A program made the position numbers and the translations under genes. A DNA stretch of 64,000 nt from Anaerobranca californiensis DSM 14826 (GTDB lineage Bacteria > Bacillota > Proteinivoracia > Proteinivoracales > Proteinivoracaceae), in contig NZ_FRAI01000010.1 in the NCBI RefSeq assembly GCF_900142275.1, forward strand, positions 1 through 64,000, in the 5' to 3' direction. Shown here in pieces: positions 53,796 to 63,461 of this stretch (position 1 is its first letter; each line of letters starts with the position of its first letter). The notes beneath the pieces were generated by a model that was not told the origin of the DNA, searched no databases, and saw only the letters and a program-made list of their open reading frames with translations.

Positions 53796-54081
53796 GTATA
53801 TCACCCCTTTATTAAATCTTTTCTTTTTAAAAAATCTTCCAATGGAAGACTTTATTATTAAATTAAAATGTCTTTAATACATTTTTTTGATAATTATAAT
53901 AGGTCAGTGAATGCATTAACTTACACAAACAATAACACAAAAAAGGGACGGGATTTACCGCCTATACTATTTATTAGTAAATATATCTACTAAGAGATTT
54001 AATTCATTACTTTTATAATAATACTTTCTCCTTGTAAATTCAACCTAATTCTTTGAGATTAGATCAAATAGGAAAATATTG
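53796..54081 (-). promoter_or_regulatory. Intergenic control region between aspA and rnfC
   Basis: This 286-base gap holds, in transcription order, a GC hairpin GGCGG/CCGTC followed by six T (53939-53962, a likely aspA terminator), a TATAAT-type -10 at 53893-53898 with a poor -35, and a second hairpin TCTTCC/GGAAGA (53835-53849) followed by six T, only about 30 bases before rnfC. The second could attenuate rnf. No ORF or known riboswitch was recognised; a clean Rex operator was not found. Confidence 0.5.
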
Positions 54082-55497
54082 CTATTTATCAAGTAGTTCC
54101 TTGCCGGCTATTCCCGGTTTTGTCATTTCATAGGGGTTGAGAATTATTTCTAACTCTTCTTCAGTCAATATACCCCTTTCTAAAACTATTTCCCTTACAG
54201 AACGGCCGGTAGCTAAAGCCTCTTTTGCCACTTGGGAGGCAGTTTCATATCCAACATGGGGATTGATGGCTGTTACTATTCCTATACTTTTTTGTACTAA
54301 TTCTTGACATCTATCTATATTTGCAGTAATTCCTTTTACACATTTTTCTGTGAATACAGTTACAACATTTCTTAAAATTTCAAGGGACTGCAATAAATTA
54401 AAGGTCAACACCGGCTCCATGACATTTAGTTCTAATTGCCCTGCTTCTGAAGCTAAGGAAATTGTATGATCATTACCAATAATTTGAAATGCCACTTGAT
54501 TTACTACCTCTGCCATTACAGGGTTAACTTTACCAGGCATAATTGACGAACCCGGTTGAACTGGGGGAAGGTTTATCTCATTAAACCCACATTTAGGACC
54601 AGAAGCTAGTAGTCTTAGATCATTAGCTATTTTGGATAAGTTTACTGCACAAATTTTTAAAGCAGAGGAAACATGTACATAACTATCGGTATTTTGGGTT
54701 GCATCTACTAAATTTTCTGCTCCATATAAATCAAAACCAGTATTTTCCCTTAATTTTCGTACTACTAAATCTATATACTGAGGATCTGCATTTAGTCCCG
54801 TTCCAATGGCCGTTGCCCCCATATTAATTTCTTTTAATTCTTCTAAGGTATTTTTTATCCTTTTAATATCTCTAGATATTAGACGGGCATATGCACCAAA
54901 CTCTTGACCAAGTCTAATAGGTACCGCGTCTTGTAAATGGGTCCTACCCATTTTTAATATACCATTAAATTCCTCTTCTTTTTCCTTTAAAGCATTTACT
55001 AAATTGTTCAAAGCTTGAACTACTCCATCTGCTAAAGATAAACAAGATAATCTAATAGCGGTAGGAAAAACATCATTAGTTGATTGAGCCATATTTACAT
55101 GGGTATTAGGTGAAACAATAAGGTAGTCGCCTTTTTTACCTCCTAATAGCTCAATAGCCCGATTTGCTATTACTTCATTGGCATTCATATTAAAGGATGT
55201 TCCTGCTCCACCTTGAATTACATCTACTACAAATTGATCATGGAATTTCCCAGATAAAATTTCATCTGAAGCCATTACAATTGCATCTGCTATTTTTTTG
55301 TTTAAACGTCCAACTTCATAATTAGCTTGAGCTGCCGCCTTTTTAATGTGGGCTAAAGCAATAATCAAGTTTTTGTGGGGTTTATAGCCCGTTATTGGAA
55401 AGTTTTCCAAAGCCCTCTGGGTTTGTATTCCATAATACACATCTTCCCTTATTTCCCTTTCCCCTAGTAAGTCTTTCTCAATTCTATAGGATGCCAC
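54082..55497 (-). CDS. aspA: Aspartate ammonia-lyase (aspartase)
   Basis: AspA converts aspartate to fumarate and ammonia. The 471-residue protein starts with YRIEKDLLGEREIREDVYYGIQTQRALENF (typical aspartase N-terminus, here in part), and has MGRTHLQDAVPIRLGQE and the fumarase/aspartase signature GSSIMPGKVNPV. Class II fumarase is the alternative, but DAVP (not DATP) and the N-terminus favour aspartase. It starts with GTG after GGAGG. Lies between rex and rnf, a fermentative amino-acid setting. Confidence 0.9.
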   Translation of the reverse strand: MASYRIEKDLLGEREIREDVYYGIQTQRALENFPITGYKPHKNLIIALAHIKKAAAQANYEVGRLNKKIADAIVMASDEILSGKFHDQFVVDVIQGGAGTSFNMNANEVIANRAIELLGGKKGDYLIVSPNTHVNMAQSTNDVFPTAIRLSCLSLADGVVQALNNLVNALKEKEEEFNGILKMGRTHLQDAVPIRLGQEFGAYARLISRDIKRIKNTLEELKEINMGATAIGTGLNADPQYIDLVVRKLRENTGFDLYGAENLVDATQNTDSYVHVSSALKICAVNLSKIANDLRLLASGPKCGFNEINLPPVQPGSSIMPGKVNPVMAEVVNQVAFQIIGNDHTISLASEAGQLELNVMEPVLTFNLLQSLEILRNVVTVFTEKCVKGITANIDRCQELVQKSIGIVTAINPHVGYETASQVAKEALATGRSVREIVLERGILTEEELEIILNPYEMTKPGIAGKELLDK

Positions 55498-55591
55498 CTT
55501 TTTTGCCTCCTTAAAATGTTTTATCCCTTACTATATTCTCCTTATTAATTTAAAATCCTGCTATAGTGATATAGTTTAAATTATTTTACAA

Positions 55592-56212
55592 TTATAGATA
55601 ATATGCAAGGGATTGAAGTTCTGTTGTAACATCGGCATTTTGAACTTTAATTCCCGGTGGAACTTGAATTAAAGTAGGGGCAAAATTTAATATTACTTTT
55701 ATTCCACAATCTATTAACTGATCAGCTACCCCTTGAGCTGCCTGGGCAGGCACTGCAATTATTGCCATCTTTATATTTAACTCTTTAACCACTTTAGAAA
55801 GATCTTCCATGGGATGAACTACTAAATTGCCGATTTTTTGTCCTACTTTTGCTGGATGTCCATCGAAAATGGCCACAATTTTTGTACTGGTATTTTGATA
55901 CCTGTTATATTGACAAAGGGCAGCCCCTAAATTACCAACTCCCACCAAAGCTATATTTATTTGTTTATCTAGTCCTAAAATAGAAATTAACTTTTCAGCA
56001 AGTTCTGTAACCCTATATCCCATACCCTTTACACCAAAATCACCAAAAATAGATAAATCCTTTCTAATCTGAGCAGGATTTAGATTTAAATCTTCACCCA
56101 TTTGTTGTGATGATACTGTATCAATATCCCTTTCCATAAGTTGCTGTAAATACCGTAAATATATAGGTAATCTTTTTATTACCACATCTGGTATTTTATG
56201 AATTTTAGTCAT
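55592..56212 (-). CDS. rex: Redox-sensing transcriptional repressor Rex
   Basis: Rex senses the NADH/NAD+ ratio and represses fermentation and energy genes. The 206-residue protein has an N-terminal winged helix (IPDVVIKRLPIYLRYLQQL, NPAQIRKDLSIFGDFGVKGMGY) and a Rossmann domain with VGVGNLGAALCQY and the C-terminal swapped helix. It lies between the fdh operon and aspA-rnf, all likely Rex targets, but no clear Rex operator was found by eye. Confidence 0.97.
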   Translation of the reverse strand: MTKIHKIPDVVIKRLPIYLRYLQQLMERDIDTVSSQQMGEDLNLNPAQIRKDLSIFGDFGVKGMGYRVTELAEKLISILGLDKQINIALVGVGNLGAALCQYNRYQNTSTKIVAIFDGHPAKVGQKIGNLVVHPMEDLSKVVKELNIKMAIIAVPAQAAQGVADQLIDCGIKVILNFAPTLIQVPPGIKVQNADVTTELQSLAYYL

Positions 56213-56282
56213 CTAACTTCCCCCTTAAATCACTTATTAAATTTATTAATTATTTAGATTATAGAAAGAATCCTTTGATTAA

Positions 56283-56312
56283 ATAGTACCATATTTCCTT
56301 AGATATTGTAAA
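56283..56312 (-). promoter_or_regulatory. Predicted sigma-A promoter of rex
   Basis: TTTACA (56307-56312), an 18-base spacer and TACTAT (56283-56288) on the minus strand, about 70 bases before the rex ATG. Confidence 0.55.
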
Positions 56313-56392
56313 TATTTTACCATGAAATATATAAAGAATGTGAAAAAAATATCATTTGTTTTTCGTATTGCGATATAAAAACTTTATAGCAA

Positions 56393-56425
56393 CAAAAAAA
56401 TAAGAGGCCTATAGGGCCCCTTATT
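56393..56425 (-). terminator. Intrinsic terminator of the fdh operon
   Basis: AATAAGAGGCC (56399-56409) pairs with GGCCCCTTATT (56415-56425; one G-T pair) and is followed by a run of T on the minus strand. It overlaps the fdhA stop and separates it from rex. Confidence 0.9.
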
Positions 56426-59109
56426 TAAAGTTTTTCAATCCGTACAGCACAGGATTTTAGTTCTGGAGTTTTAGAGATAGGGTCTAAGGCTGGGTTTGTT
56501 AAAAAGTTTACTGCTGATTCAGCGAAGTGGAAGGTCATAAATACTACTTTAGGTGCTACTTTTTCGGTAAGTTGAACTTTAGTAGTTATTTCTCCCCTTC
56601 TAGATATAACCTTAACTGTTTCCCCATCTTCTATACCTAACTCTTTTGCAGTAATTGGGTTAATTTCTAATAATTCTTGGTCTTTATAAGCTTTTAAACC
56701 TTTCGCCCTTCTAGTCATTGAACCTGAATGGTAGTGATACAAGTTACGTCCTGTTGTAAGGATTAGTGGATATTCTTCATCAGGTAATTCTTGGGAATCT
56801 CTATGCTCTACTGGAATAAATTTACCTTTACCTATTGGGAAGGTATCTTTATGAAGGGTAGGAGTACCTGGGTGGTCTAATGTTGGACATGGCCAATGTA
56901 AACCAACTTTGTCAATTCTTTCATAGTTGATTCCACCATAAGAAGGAGTAACTTTAGAAATTTCAGCCATAATATCTTCTGGTTTTTGATAGTTCCAATT
57001 TGCTCCTAAGGAGTTAGCAATTTTAGTTATAATCATCCAATCTGGTTTAGATTCTCCCCTAGGAGTTATAGCTTGACGAACCCTTTGAACCCTTCTTTCA
57101 GTATTAGTAAATGTTCCGTCTTTTTCAGCAAAGGTAGCTGCAGGAAGTACTACATCGGCAAGTTGAGCTGTTTCGGTCATAAAGATATCTTGTACAACTA
57201 AGAAATCTAGATTATTAAGAGCTTCAATTACATGGTTAGAATCTGGATCTGTTAATACTGGGTTCTCTCCCATAATGTACATCGCTCTAACTGTTTTATC
57301 CATTGCTCCATGGAGCATTCCTGAGATAGTTAGGCCAGGTTTATCTGACAAAGTAACTCCCCATGCTTGTTCAAATTTAGCTTTAACATCAGGATTAGCA
57401 ACAGCTTGGTATCCTGGGTACACAACAGGTAATGCACCCATATCACAAGCTCCTTGAACGTTATTTTGTCCCCTTAATGGGTTAACCCCTGCATTTTCTC
57501 TACCTACATTACCTGTAGCTAAGGCTAAGTTAGAGATAGCAAATACAGTATCAACACCAGTGGTATGTTGGGTTATACCCATGCAATAGTAAATTCCTGC
57601 TCCATCAGCTTCAGCAAAAATCCTTGCAGCTTTTTCAATATCTTGTGGGTTAACTCCACAGATTTTTGCCACTTTTTCTGGTGTATAATCTTTTACAGCT
57701 TCTTTCACCGCTTCAAAGTTTTCAGTTCTTCTTTCAATGAAGTCTTTATCTACTAAACCATCTCTAATGATTACATGCAATAGACCGTTTAAAATAGCAA
57801 GGTTAGTACCTGGTCTAATTTGTAGGAAAACATCGGCATATTTTGTCAGTTCTATCCTTCTTGGATCAATTACCACAAGTTTAGCACCTTTTTTCACTGC
57901 TTTTTTAATCTTTAAAGCTGTGATTGGATGGGTCTCGGTAGTGTTTGAACCTATTACTAATAACCCTTTGTTATTTTCGATTTCACCTAGAGCGTTTGTC
58001 ATTGCACCGCTACCTAATGAAGTGGCTAGACCAGCCACAGTTGGGGCGTGTCAGAGACGGGCACAGTGATCAATATTATTAGTACCTAAAACTGCTCTGA
58101 ATAATTTTTGGAATGCAAAATTATCTTCATTGGTAACCCTAGCAGAAGCTAAGCCTGCAAAGGCGTCAGAGCCATATTTTTCTTTAATTTCTTTAAACTT
58201 TGTGCTAATTAATTCTATTGCTTCCTCCCAAGTAGCTTCTTGGAATTTGCCATCTTTTTTGATTAAAGGTTTTTTTAGACGGTCTGGACTGTTTACGAAA
58301 TCCCAACCAAAACGACCTTTTACACAAAGGTGTCCACCATTAACTGGACTATCAAAATATGAACTCACACCTACGATTTCATCATTTTTAACTTCCAAAT
58401 AGAAGTTACAACCAACACCACAGTAAGAACAGGTTGTTAAAACTTTTTTAGTTTCCCAAGCCCTAGCTTTTCCTTTTGAAATTTTAGAGGTTAAGGCACC
58501 TGTTGGGCAAACAGACATACATTGACCACAATATACACAGTTACCGGCATCTAGATCTTTATTAAAAGGTGCAGAAATTGTAGTGTCAAAACCGCGGTTT
58601 GCAAAATCTATAACATTGTTGCCTTGTACTTCATCACAGATTTTTACACAGGCACCACATAAAATACACTTTTCATAATCCCTTTGAATGAATGGGTTGT
58701 TATCATCTACATGTCTTTTGCTTACTGCTCCTTCAAACCTTGAATCTTCTACACCGTAGTCATAGCAATAATCCATCAATTTACAATTACCAGCAGCTTC
58801 ACAGGTCATACAATCCTTCGGATGGTTTGCAAGGAGTAATTCTAAAATATGCTGACGGGATTTTATCACTTTTTCACTTTTTGTATTTATTACCATACCC
58901 TCTTGTACTGGATAAACGCAGGAAGCAGGTAAATTTTTATGACCTTCTATTTCTACAACACAAATTCTACAAGAACCGGTATTACTTATTGCAGGGTGAT
59001 GACAAAGGGTTGGAATTTCAATCCCTGCCAATTTAGCAGCTTCCAATACAGTACTGTTTTTAGGAACAGAAACTTTCTTTCCATCTATTATGATTGATAC
59101 ATGTTCCAT
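56425..59109 (-). CDS. fdhA: Selenocysteine-containing formate dehydrogenase alpha subunit, UGA read through
   Basis: One 894-codon gene interrupted by an in-frame TGA at 58053-58051 (residue 353). The context DHCARL-[UGA]-HAPTVAGLATSLGSGAMTN is the formate dehydrogenase active site with Sec as Mo/W ligand. N-terminal HydA/NuoG-like modules carry a 2Fe-2S (CHHPAISNTGSCRIC), the CMTCEAAGNCKL 4Fe-4S, CILCGACVKIC and CVYCGQCMSVC; the Mo domain begins CSYCGVGCNF. GGAAGTGA sets the ATG at 59109. It follows the NuoF, 2Fe-2S and NuoE genes, so it likely works in an NAD/ferredoxin-linked (possibly bifurcating) complex. Not a pseudogene. Confidence 0.96.
58022..58053 (-). promoter_or_regulatory. Bacterial SECIS element and UGA selenocysteine codon in fdhA
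   Basis: The TGA is at 58053-58051. Fifteen bases from its first base starts a hairpin GTGGCT-GGTCT-AGCCAC (58038-58022). The apical loop GGTCT and its distance from the UGA match the E. coli fdhF SECIS as I recall it. SelB would bind here to insert Sec. Confidence 0.93.
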
Positions 59110-59135
59110 TTCATCACTTCCTTTCATCTACTGTA

Positions 59136-60926
59136 TTAACCTTTAAAAATGGCGTTAAATTTACATTTTTCTACACAAGCACCACATTTGATACAAACTT
59201 CTGGATTAATTTCATGAAGTTTTTTAACTTCACCTTTAATGGCGTTCACAGGACAAACCCTTACACAGGCTGTACATCCGATACATTTTTCTGGATCTAT
59301 TTTATATGTCGTTAGAGCTGCACAAAGACCTGCAGGACAGCGTTTTTCGTTAATGTGGGCTTCATATTCACTTCTAAAGTACTTAATTGTACTTAAAATT
59401 GGGTTTGGAGCCGTTTGACCTAGACCGCAAAGGGAAGTTAATTTTACCGTTTCACCAATTTCTTCTAACAGTTCAATATCTCCTTCTCTTCCATTACCTT
59501 CAGTAATTCTTTCTAGAATTTCTAACATCCTTTTGGTACCTTCTCTACAAGGTGTACATTTACCACAGGATTCCGCTTGGGTGAAGTTTAAGAAGAATTT
59601 AGCTAAATCCACCATACATGTAGTGTCATCCATTACCACAAGACCACCAGAACCCATCATAGCACCGGCATCAAGTAGAGAATCGTAGTCAATAGGTAAA
59701 TCTAATAATTCTTCAGGTATACAACCACCAGATGGACCTCCGATTTGCACTGCTTTGAATTTTCTATTGTTGGTAATTCCACCACCGATATCATAGATGA
59801 TTTCCCTAATGGTAATTCCCATAGGAACTTCTGCAAGACCGGTGTTGTTGATTTTACCTGTTAATGCAAAAACTTTAGTTCCTTTACTTTTTTCAGTTCC
59901 TAAAGATGCAAACCAGTCGGCACCTTTTTCATAAATTACAGGAACATTGGCAAAGGTTTCAACATTGTTAATATTTGAAGGCTTATCCCACAATCCTTTA
60001 ACTGCAGGGAATGGAGGCCTTGGCCTTGGCATACCTCTTTTACCTTCAATAGAGGCCATTAAAGCTGTTTCTTCACCACATACAAAGGCTCCAGCACCTT
60101 CTTTAATGTGTAAAGTGAAATTAAACCCTGTTCCTAAGATATCTTCACCTAATAATCCGTATTCTTCTGCTTGTTTGATCGCTGTTTTTAGTCGCTTAAT
60201 AGCTAATGGATATTCTGCCCTTACATATACATAACCTTCGTCGGCACCAATAGCATATCCGGCAATTATCATACCTTCAATTAAGCTATGGGGGTCACCT
60301 TCTAGGATACTTCTGTCCATAAAGGCACCGGGGTCACCTTCATCGGCATTACAGATTACATATTTTTTATCACTTTGACTTTTGCTAGCAAATTCCCATT
60401 TCAACCCTGTAGGGAATCCACCGCCACCTCTACCCCTTAATCCAGATTTTTTCATTTCTTCTATAACTTCTTGGGGTGTCATTTGAGTTAAAACTTTACC
60501 TAATGCTTCATATCCACCTTTACCGATATACTCATTTATATCTTCAGGGTTAATATAACCACAGTTTCTTAAAGCAATCCTTTGTTGCTTTTTATAGAAA
60601 TCAATTTCTTTATAGCTGGGGATTTTTTGTTCCCCTTGTGGTGGTGTATAAAGGAGATCCTTTACAATTCTTCCCTTTAACAGATGTTCTTCCACAATTT
60701 TGGCAGTATCTTCTGGTGTTACTCTACAGTAAAAAGTTCCTTCAGGATAAACTATCACAATTGGTCCCATTTCACAGAAACCGTGACAACCTGTTTTAAT
60801 TATTTTAAATTCCTTTTCTATCTTATGTTTTTCCATATTTTCCGTTAATGCTTCCACAACTTTAACACAACCTGACGATACACAACCGGTACCGGAACAT
60901 ACTAATATGTGTCCACGTTGGATCAT
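59136..60926 (-). CDS. NuoF/HydB-type NADH dehydrogenase subunit
   Basis: A 596-residue flavoprotein that passes electrons between NAD(P)H and Fe-S clusters. It has an N-terminal thioredoxin-like 2Fe-2S domain (CSGTGCVSSGC), FMN/NADH binding (GRGGGGFPTGLKWEFA, NADEGDPGAFMDR), an SLBB domain, the 4Fe-4S motif ESCGKCTPCREG and two C-terminal 4Fe-4S motifs (CIGCTACVRVCP, CIKCGACVEKC). This is the HydB architecture of bifurcating hydrogenases; here its partner is FdhA, 27 bases downstream, rather than HydA. Confidence 0.95.
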   Translation of the reverse strand: MIQRGHILVCSGTGCVSSGCVKVVEALTENMEKHKIEKEFKIIKTGCHGFCEMGPIVIVYPEGTFYCRVTPEDTAKIVEEHLLKGRIVKDLLYTPPQGEQKIPSYKEIDFYKKQQRIALRNCGYINPEDINEYIGKGGYEALGKVLTQMTPQEVIEEMKKSGLRGRGGGGFPTGLKWEFASKSQSDKKYVICNADEGDPGAFMDRSILEGDPHSLIEGMIIAGYAIGADEGYVYVRAEYPLAIKRLKTAIKQAEEYGLLGEDILGTGFNFTLHIKEGAGAFVCGEETALMASIEGKRGMPRPRPPFPAVKGLWDKPSNINNVETFANVPVIYEKGADWFASLGTEKSKGTKVFALTGKINNTGLAEVPMGITIREIIYDIGGGITNNRKFKAVQIGGPSGGCIPEELLDLPIDYDSLLDAGAMMGSGGLVVMDDTTCMVDLAKFFLNFTQAESCGKCTPCREGTKRMLEILERITEGNGREGDIELLEEIGETVKLTSLCGLGQTAPNPILSTIKYFRSEYEAHINEKRCPAGLCAALTTYKIDPEKCIGCTACVRVCPVNAIKGEVKKLHEINPEVCIKCGACVEKCKFNAIFKG

Positions 60927-60939
60927 TTAAATACCCCCT

Positions 60940-61314
60940 TTACTGTTTTTCGATTTTACCTACTACTGCTTCTTTTAAGATATTACCATTGGCCAGGTGT
61001 TCTACAACGATTTTCTTAGCTAAATCTTTAGTAACCCGCCCATAGGTAATTCTATCTTGACCAGGAATTACAACATCAACTAATGGTTCCTTTTCACACA
61101 TTCCTATACAACCTGTTTGAGTAATATTAACTTTTAAATTTCTCTTATTAATTTCTTCTAAAATTGTTAACATTACATCTCTAGCACCGGCAGCTATGCC
61201 ACATGTTCCCATACCAACGATTACTGTAGGGCGATCACTTTCTCTAGCTGTAGATAGCTTAGATTGTTCTTCCCTAAGTTTACGGAGATCTTCTAAACTT
61301 TTAATTTTACTCAC
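60940..61314 (-). CDS. (2Fe-2S) thioredoxin-like ferredoxin
   Basis: A 124-residue thioredoxin-fold 2Fe-2S protein with MGTCGIAAGARDVM and TQTGCIGMCEKEPLVDVV (four Cys). The frame opens at 61371, but AAAGGAGG precedes the GTG at 61314, which overlaps the preceding stop by four bases (GTGA). It is similar to the N-terminal module of HydB and probably an electron-transfer subunit of the Fdh complex. Confidence 0.92.
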   Translation of the reverse strand: MSKIKSLEDLRKLREEQSKLSTARESDRPTVIVGMGTCGIAAGARDVMLTILEEINKRNLKVNITQTGCIGMCEKEPLVDVVIPGQDRITYGRVTKDLAKKIVVEHLANGNILKEAVVGKIEKQ

Positions 61315-61877
61315 TTTAGTTCCTCCTTTATATGATGGTAGATATTTTCTTGAAGATATTCTTTTAACCAATTAACTACCCAAGGATCAGAAAAATTTCC
61401 ATCTCCAATATTTTCTTTTATTTCTTTAGAGTTAATCACAAAGGCATTAACGTTAGTGTTTAGGTCTGAGATAAGAGAGAGGATGATTTCACATTGGGGA
61501 TTTAAGATTATTAAAGCTAAATAGGTGTCTTCCAGCTTCCCAACCGGTGGTCTATCCCAATGACTTATTTTAAAGGCAAAATCTAAAGTAGTGCCTTGTC
61601 CCTTTTTAGAGCTGATTTTAAAATAGCCATCAGATTGCTCACAAAGCATTTTTGTTAAAGATAACCCTAACCCAACACTTCTAGTTTTTCTAGTTGTATA
61701 GAAAGGGCTAGTGCATTTTTCTACTGTCTCTTCATCCATCCCATGACCATCATCTTTAATCATGACTTTTAATAAATCATTTAGATAGCTAATTTCTATG
61801 TAAATTTCTATTTTCTTTGCATTGGCTCCTAGAGAATTTTGTGCTAGATCTAAAATGATTTGAGATAAATCTTCCAT
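61311..61877 (-). CDS. Histidine-kinase-like ATPase, no phosphoacceptor domain
   Basis: A 188-residue protein made of a HATPase_c domain with the N box DLAQNSLGANAKKI, the G1 box DDGHGMDEE, RSVGLGLSLTKML and GQGTTLDFAF. No DHp domain with a His, so it is not a complete sensor kinase; it could be an anti-sigma-like or switch ATPase. This gene recurs in Clostridial hydrogenase/NuoE-NuoF operons; its role there is not established. Confidence 0.88.
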   Translation of the reverse strand: MEDLSQIILDLAQNSLGANAKKIEIYIEISYLNDLLKVMIKDDGHGMDEETVEKCTSPFYTTRKTRSVGLGLSLTKMLCEQSDGYFKISSKKGQGTTLDFAFKISHWDRPPVGKLEDTYLALIILNPQCEIILSLISDLNTNVNAFVINSKEIKENIGDGNFSDPWVVNWLKEYLQENIYHHIKEELK

Positions 61878-61878
61878 T

Positions 61879-62376
61879 TTACTCTCTGTACTTATCTAAT
61901 ATCGCAGGAATATCATCTGGTGTTAGCCTTCCATGGGTATCATCATTAATCATGATTACTGGAGCAAGACCACAGGCACCAATACAAGCAACCCCTTCTA
62001 GAGTAAATAATAGGTCTTCAGTAGTTCCATTTTTCTCTACATTTAGTTCTTTTTGGATTCTTTCAAAGATCTTTTGTCCACCTCTAACATGGCAAGCAGT
62101 ACCTAAACATACCCTTATAATATTTTTACCCCTTGGTTTTAAGTGGAATTGAGCGTAAAAAGTTGCTACACCGTATACTTGACTTAATGGTAAACCTAAT
62201 CCATCTGCAATAGCCTCCATAACTTCTTCTGGTAAATAACCAAAAATATTTTGGGCTTTTTGTAAAACAGGGATTAAAGCACCTTTTTTCCCTTTGTACC
62301 CATCGATTAATTCTTCTAATTTAATCCATTTTTCATCTTTTTGATTTCCACCACAACAACAGTTAGTTTGTTGCAT
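61879..62376 (-). CDS. NuoE/HydC-type 2Fe-2S subunit
   Basis: A 165-residue thioredoxin-fold protein with the 2Fe-2S ligands in CLGTACHVRGGQ and GVACIGACGLAPVI. The frame opens at 62418, but GAAAGGAG precedes the ATG at 62376 (MQQTNCCCGG). The N-terminal Cys-rich CCCGG is an oddity. Together with NuoF it forms the NADH-handling unit of this operon. Confidence 0.95.
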   Translation of the reverse strand: MQQTNCCCGGNQKDEKWIKLEELIDGYKGKKGALIPVLQKAQNIFGYLPEEVMEAIADGLGLPLSQVYGVATFYAQFHLKPRGKNIIRVCLGTACHVRGGQKIFERIQKELNVEKNGTTEDLLFTLEGVACIGACGLAPVIMINDDTHGRLTPDDIPAILDKYRE

Positions 62377-62395
62377 AATCTCAACTCCTTTCTCT

Positions 62396-63130
62396 TTACT
62401 GAAAATACCTTCTACCATCTTTATTTTGTAAAGCCAGCAGAAGTTCTTTTAAAGAAAATCCTTTTACAATCAAGTTAAGTGGTTCAAACTCTAGTTCTTC
62501 TAAACGGTGAGCATCACATCCTTTAAATAAATTTTTGTTTATTAAAGAATATTTATCTTTCAAAACTGTGATATCACAGTTTTTTGAAACCTCAAATATA
62601 GAAAACAACGGTTCTTCAGGGATAAAACCTAAGGTTTTTAAAAGACCGTTTTTAGCCCTATCTATATGGGCAGGGATGCAAACACCATCCCTTTCCTCTA
62701 CAACCTTTGCTAGTTCTGCAATTCCTAAAGAACTCCTCTGTAGTAGCAGTTTATCTTCAAAACCTAAAATATTTTCCTTTTCATCTACTAATACTTGATA
62801 ACCAAAGAGCTCAGGGTCATTTGGTATCGGAAGAAGGGTTTCATAAATTAGTGAACCTAATTCTTCCGCTTTTTCTAGGTCATTAAAATAACATAATACA
62901 TGAACCTCTTCTTTGGTTTCTACTTCTATTCCTGGTAAAAAATATAAATTATTGGTTTGACAAAGGGTTGAAAATGCTTTTAAATTTTTAGTACTATTAT
63001 GGTCAGTTATACCTATAAAATCTAATCCCAGTTCCTTTGCCCTTTGGATTATCAGTTTAGGTCCCATTTCTAAGGAAGCACAAGGGGAAAGTACAGAATG
63101 GATATGTAATTGACCTTTAAGCTTTAACAT
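62396..63130 (-). CDS. PHP-domain phosphoesterase
   Basis: A 244-residue PHP protein with LHIHSVLSPCASLEMGP, GITDHNSTKN, PGIEVETKEEVHVLCYF and CIPAHIDR, giving the usual metal-binding His and Asp. Substrate unknown. It overlaps the DRTGG gene by 14 bases and precedes nuoE; such PHP genes are typical of Clostridial Fe-hydrogenase operons. Confidence 0.92.
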   Translation of the reverse strand: MLKLKGQLHIHSVLSPCASLEMGPKLIIQRAKELGLDFIGITDHNSTKNLKAFSTLCQTNNLYFLPGIEVETKEEVHVLCYFNDLEKAEELGSLIYETLLPIPNDPELFGYQVLVDEKENILGFEDKLLLQRSSLGIAELAKVVEERDGVCIPAHIDRAKNGLLKTLGFIPEEPLFSIFEVSKNCDITVLKDKYSLINKNLFKGCDAHRLEELEFEPLNLIVKGFSLKELLLALQNKDGRRYFQ

Positions 63131-63461
63131 TTTTACCCCTGATCCCTAAGCTGTAAAGTTTACCTACAACTTCAAAGGCTGTTTCATTAGTTGTAAAGAG
63201 GTTAAGACCTTTCTCTAAAGCTGCCCTTTGGGCACCCTCTTCTACTTCTCCCACTACAACTACTGCAGCCAGTTCTGCTAATAGGGCAACGGCAACTATA
63301 TTTACATGGCCTTGATGGGTTATCCAGATAGAATTTTTTTCACTATTTCCAATTACTAAACTTAAAAGGTCGGTACACAGACCTGTCTGTACTTCTAATT
63401 CTAAATCTTTTATGTTAATTGGTTTTAAATTTAATTTTTCAACTACCCCTTTAAGAATCAC
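63117..63461 (-). CDS. DRTGG-domain protein
   Basis: A 114-residue protein consisting of one DRTGG/Hpr-kinase-like regulatory domain, with DLLSLVIGNSEKNSIWITHQGHVNIVAVALL (in part) and LAAVVVVGEVEEGAQRAALEKGL. Starts with GTG after a GGGGGG-type site and overlaps neighbours by 11 and 14 bases. Probably a ligand-sensing part of the same operon; function unknown. Confidence 0.87.
   Translation of the reverse strand: MILKGVVEKLNLKPINIKDLELEVQTGLCTDLLSLVIGNSEKNSIWITHQGHVNIVAVALLAELAAVVVVGEVEEGAQRAALEKGLNLFTTNETAFEVVGKLYSLGIRGKNVKA

Noticed and set aside
53920-53945. Possible Rex operator upstream of rnfC (TTGTGTAA-like half site)
   Set aside because: Only one half site is convincing; the second half is at the wrong distance for the TTGTGAA-N4-TTCACAA consensus.
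56425-59127. Two separate ORFs or a nonsense-mutated pseudogene of formate dehydrogenase
   Set aside because: The break is a single in-frame TGA at the known Sec position with a matching SECIS hairpin, and both halves are otherwise intact.
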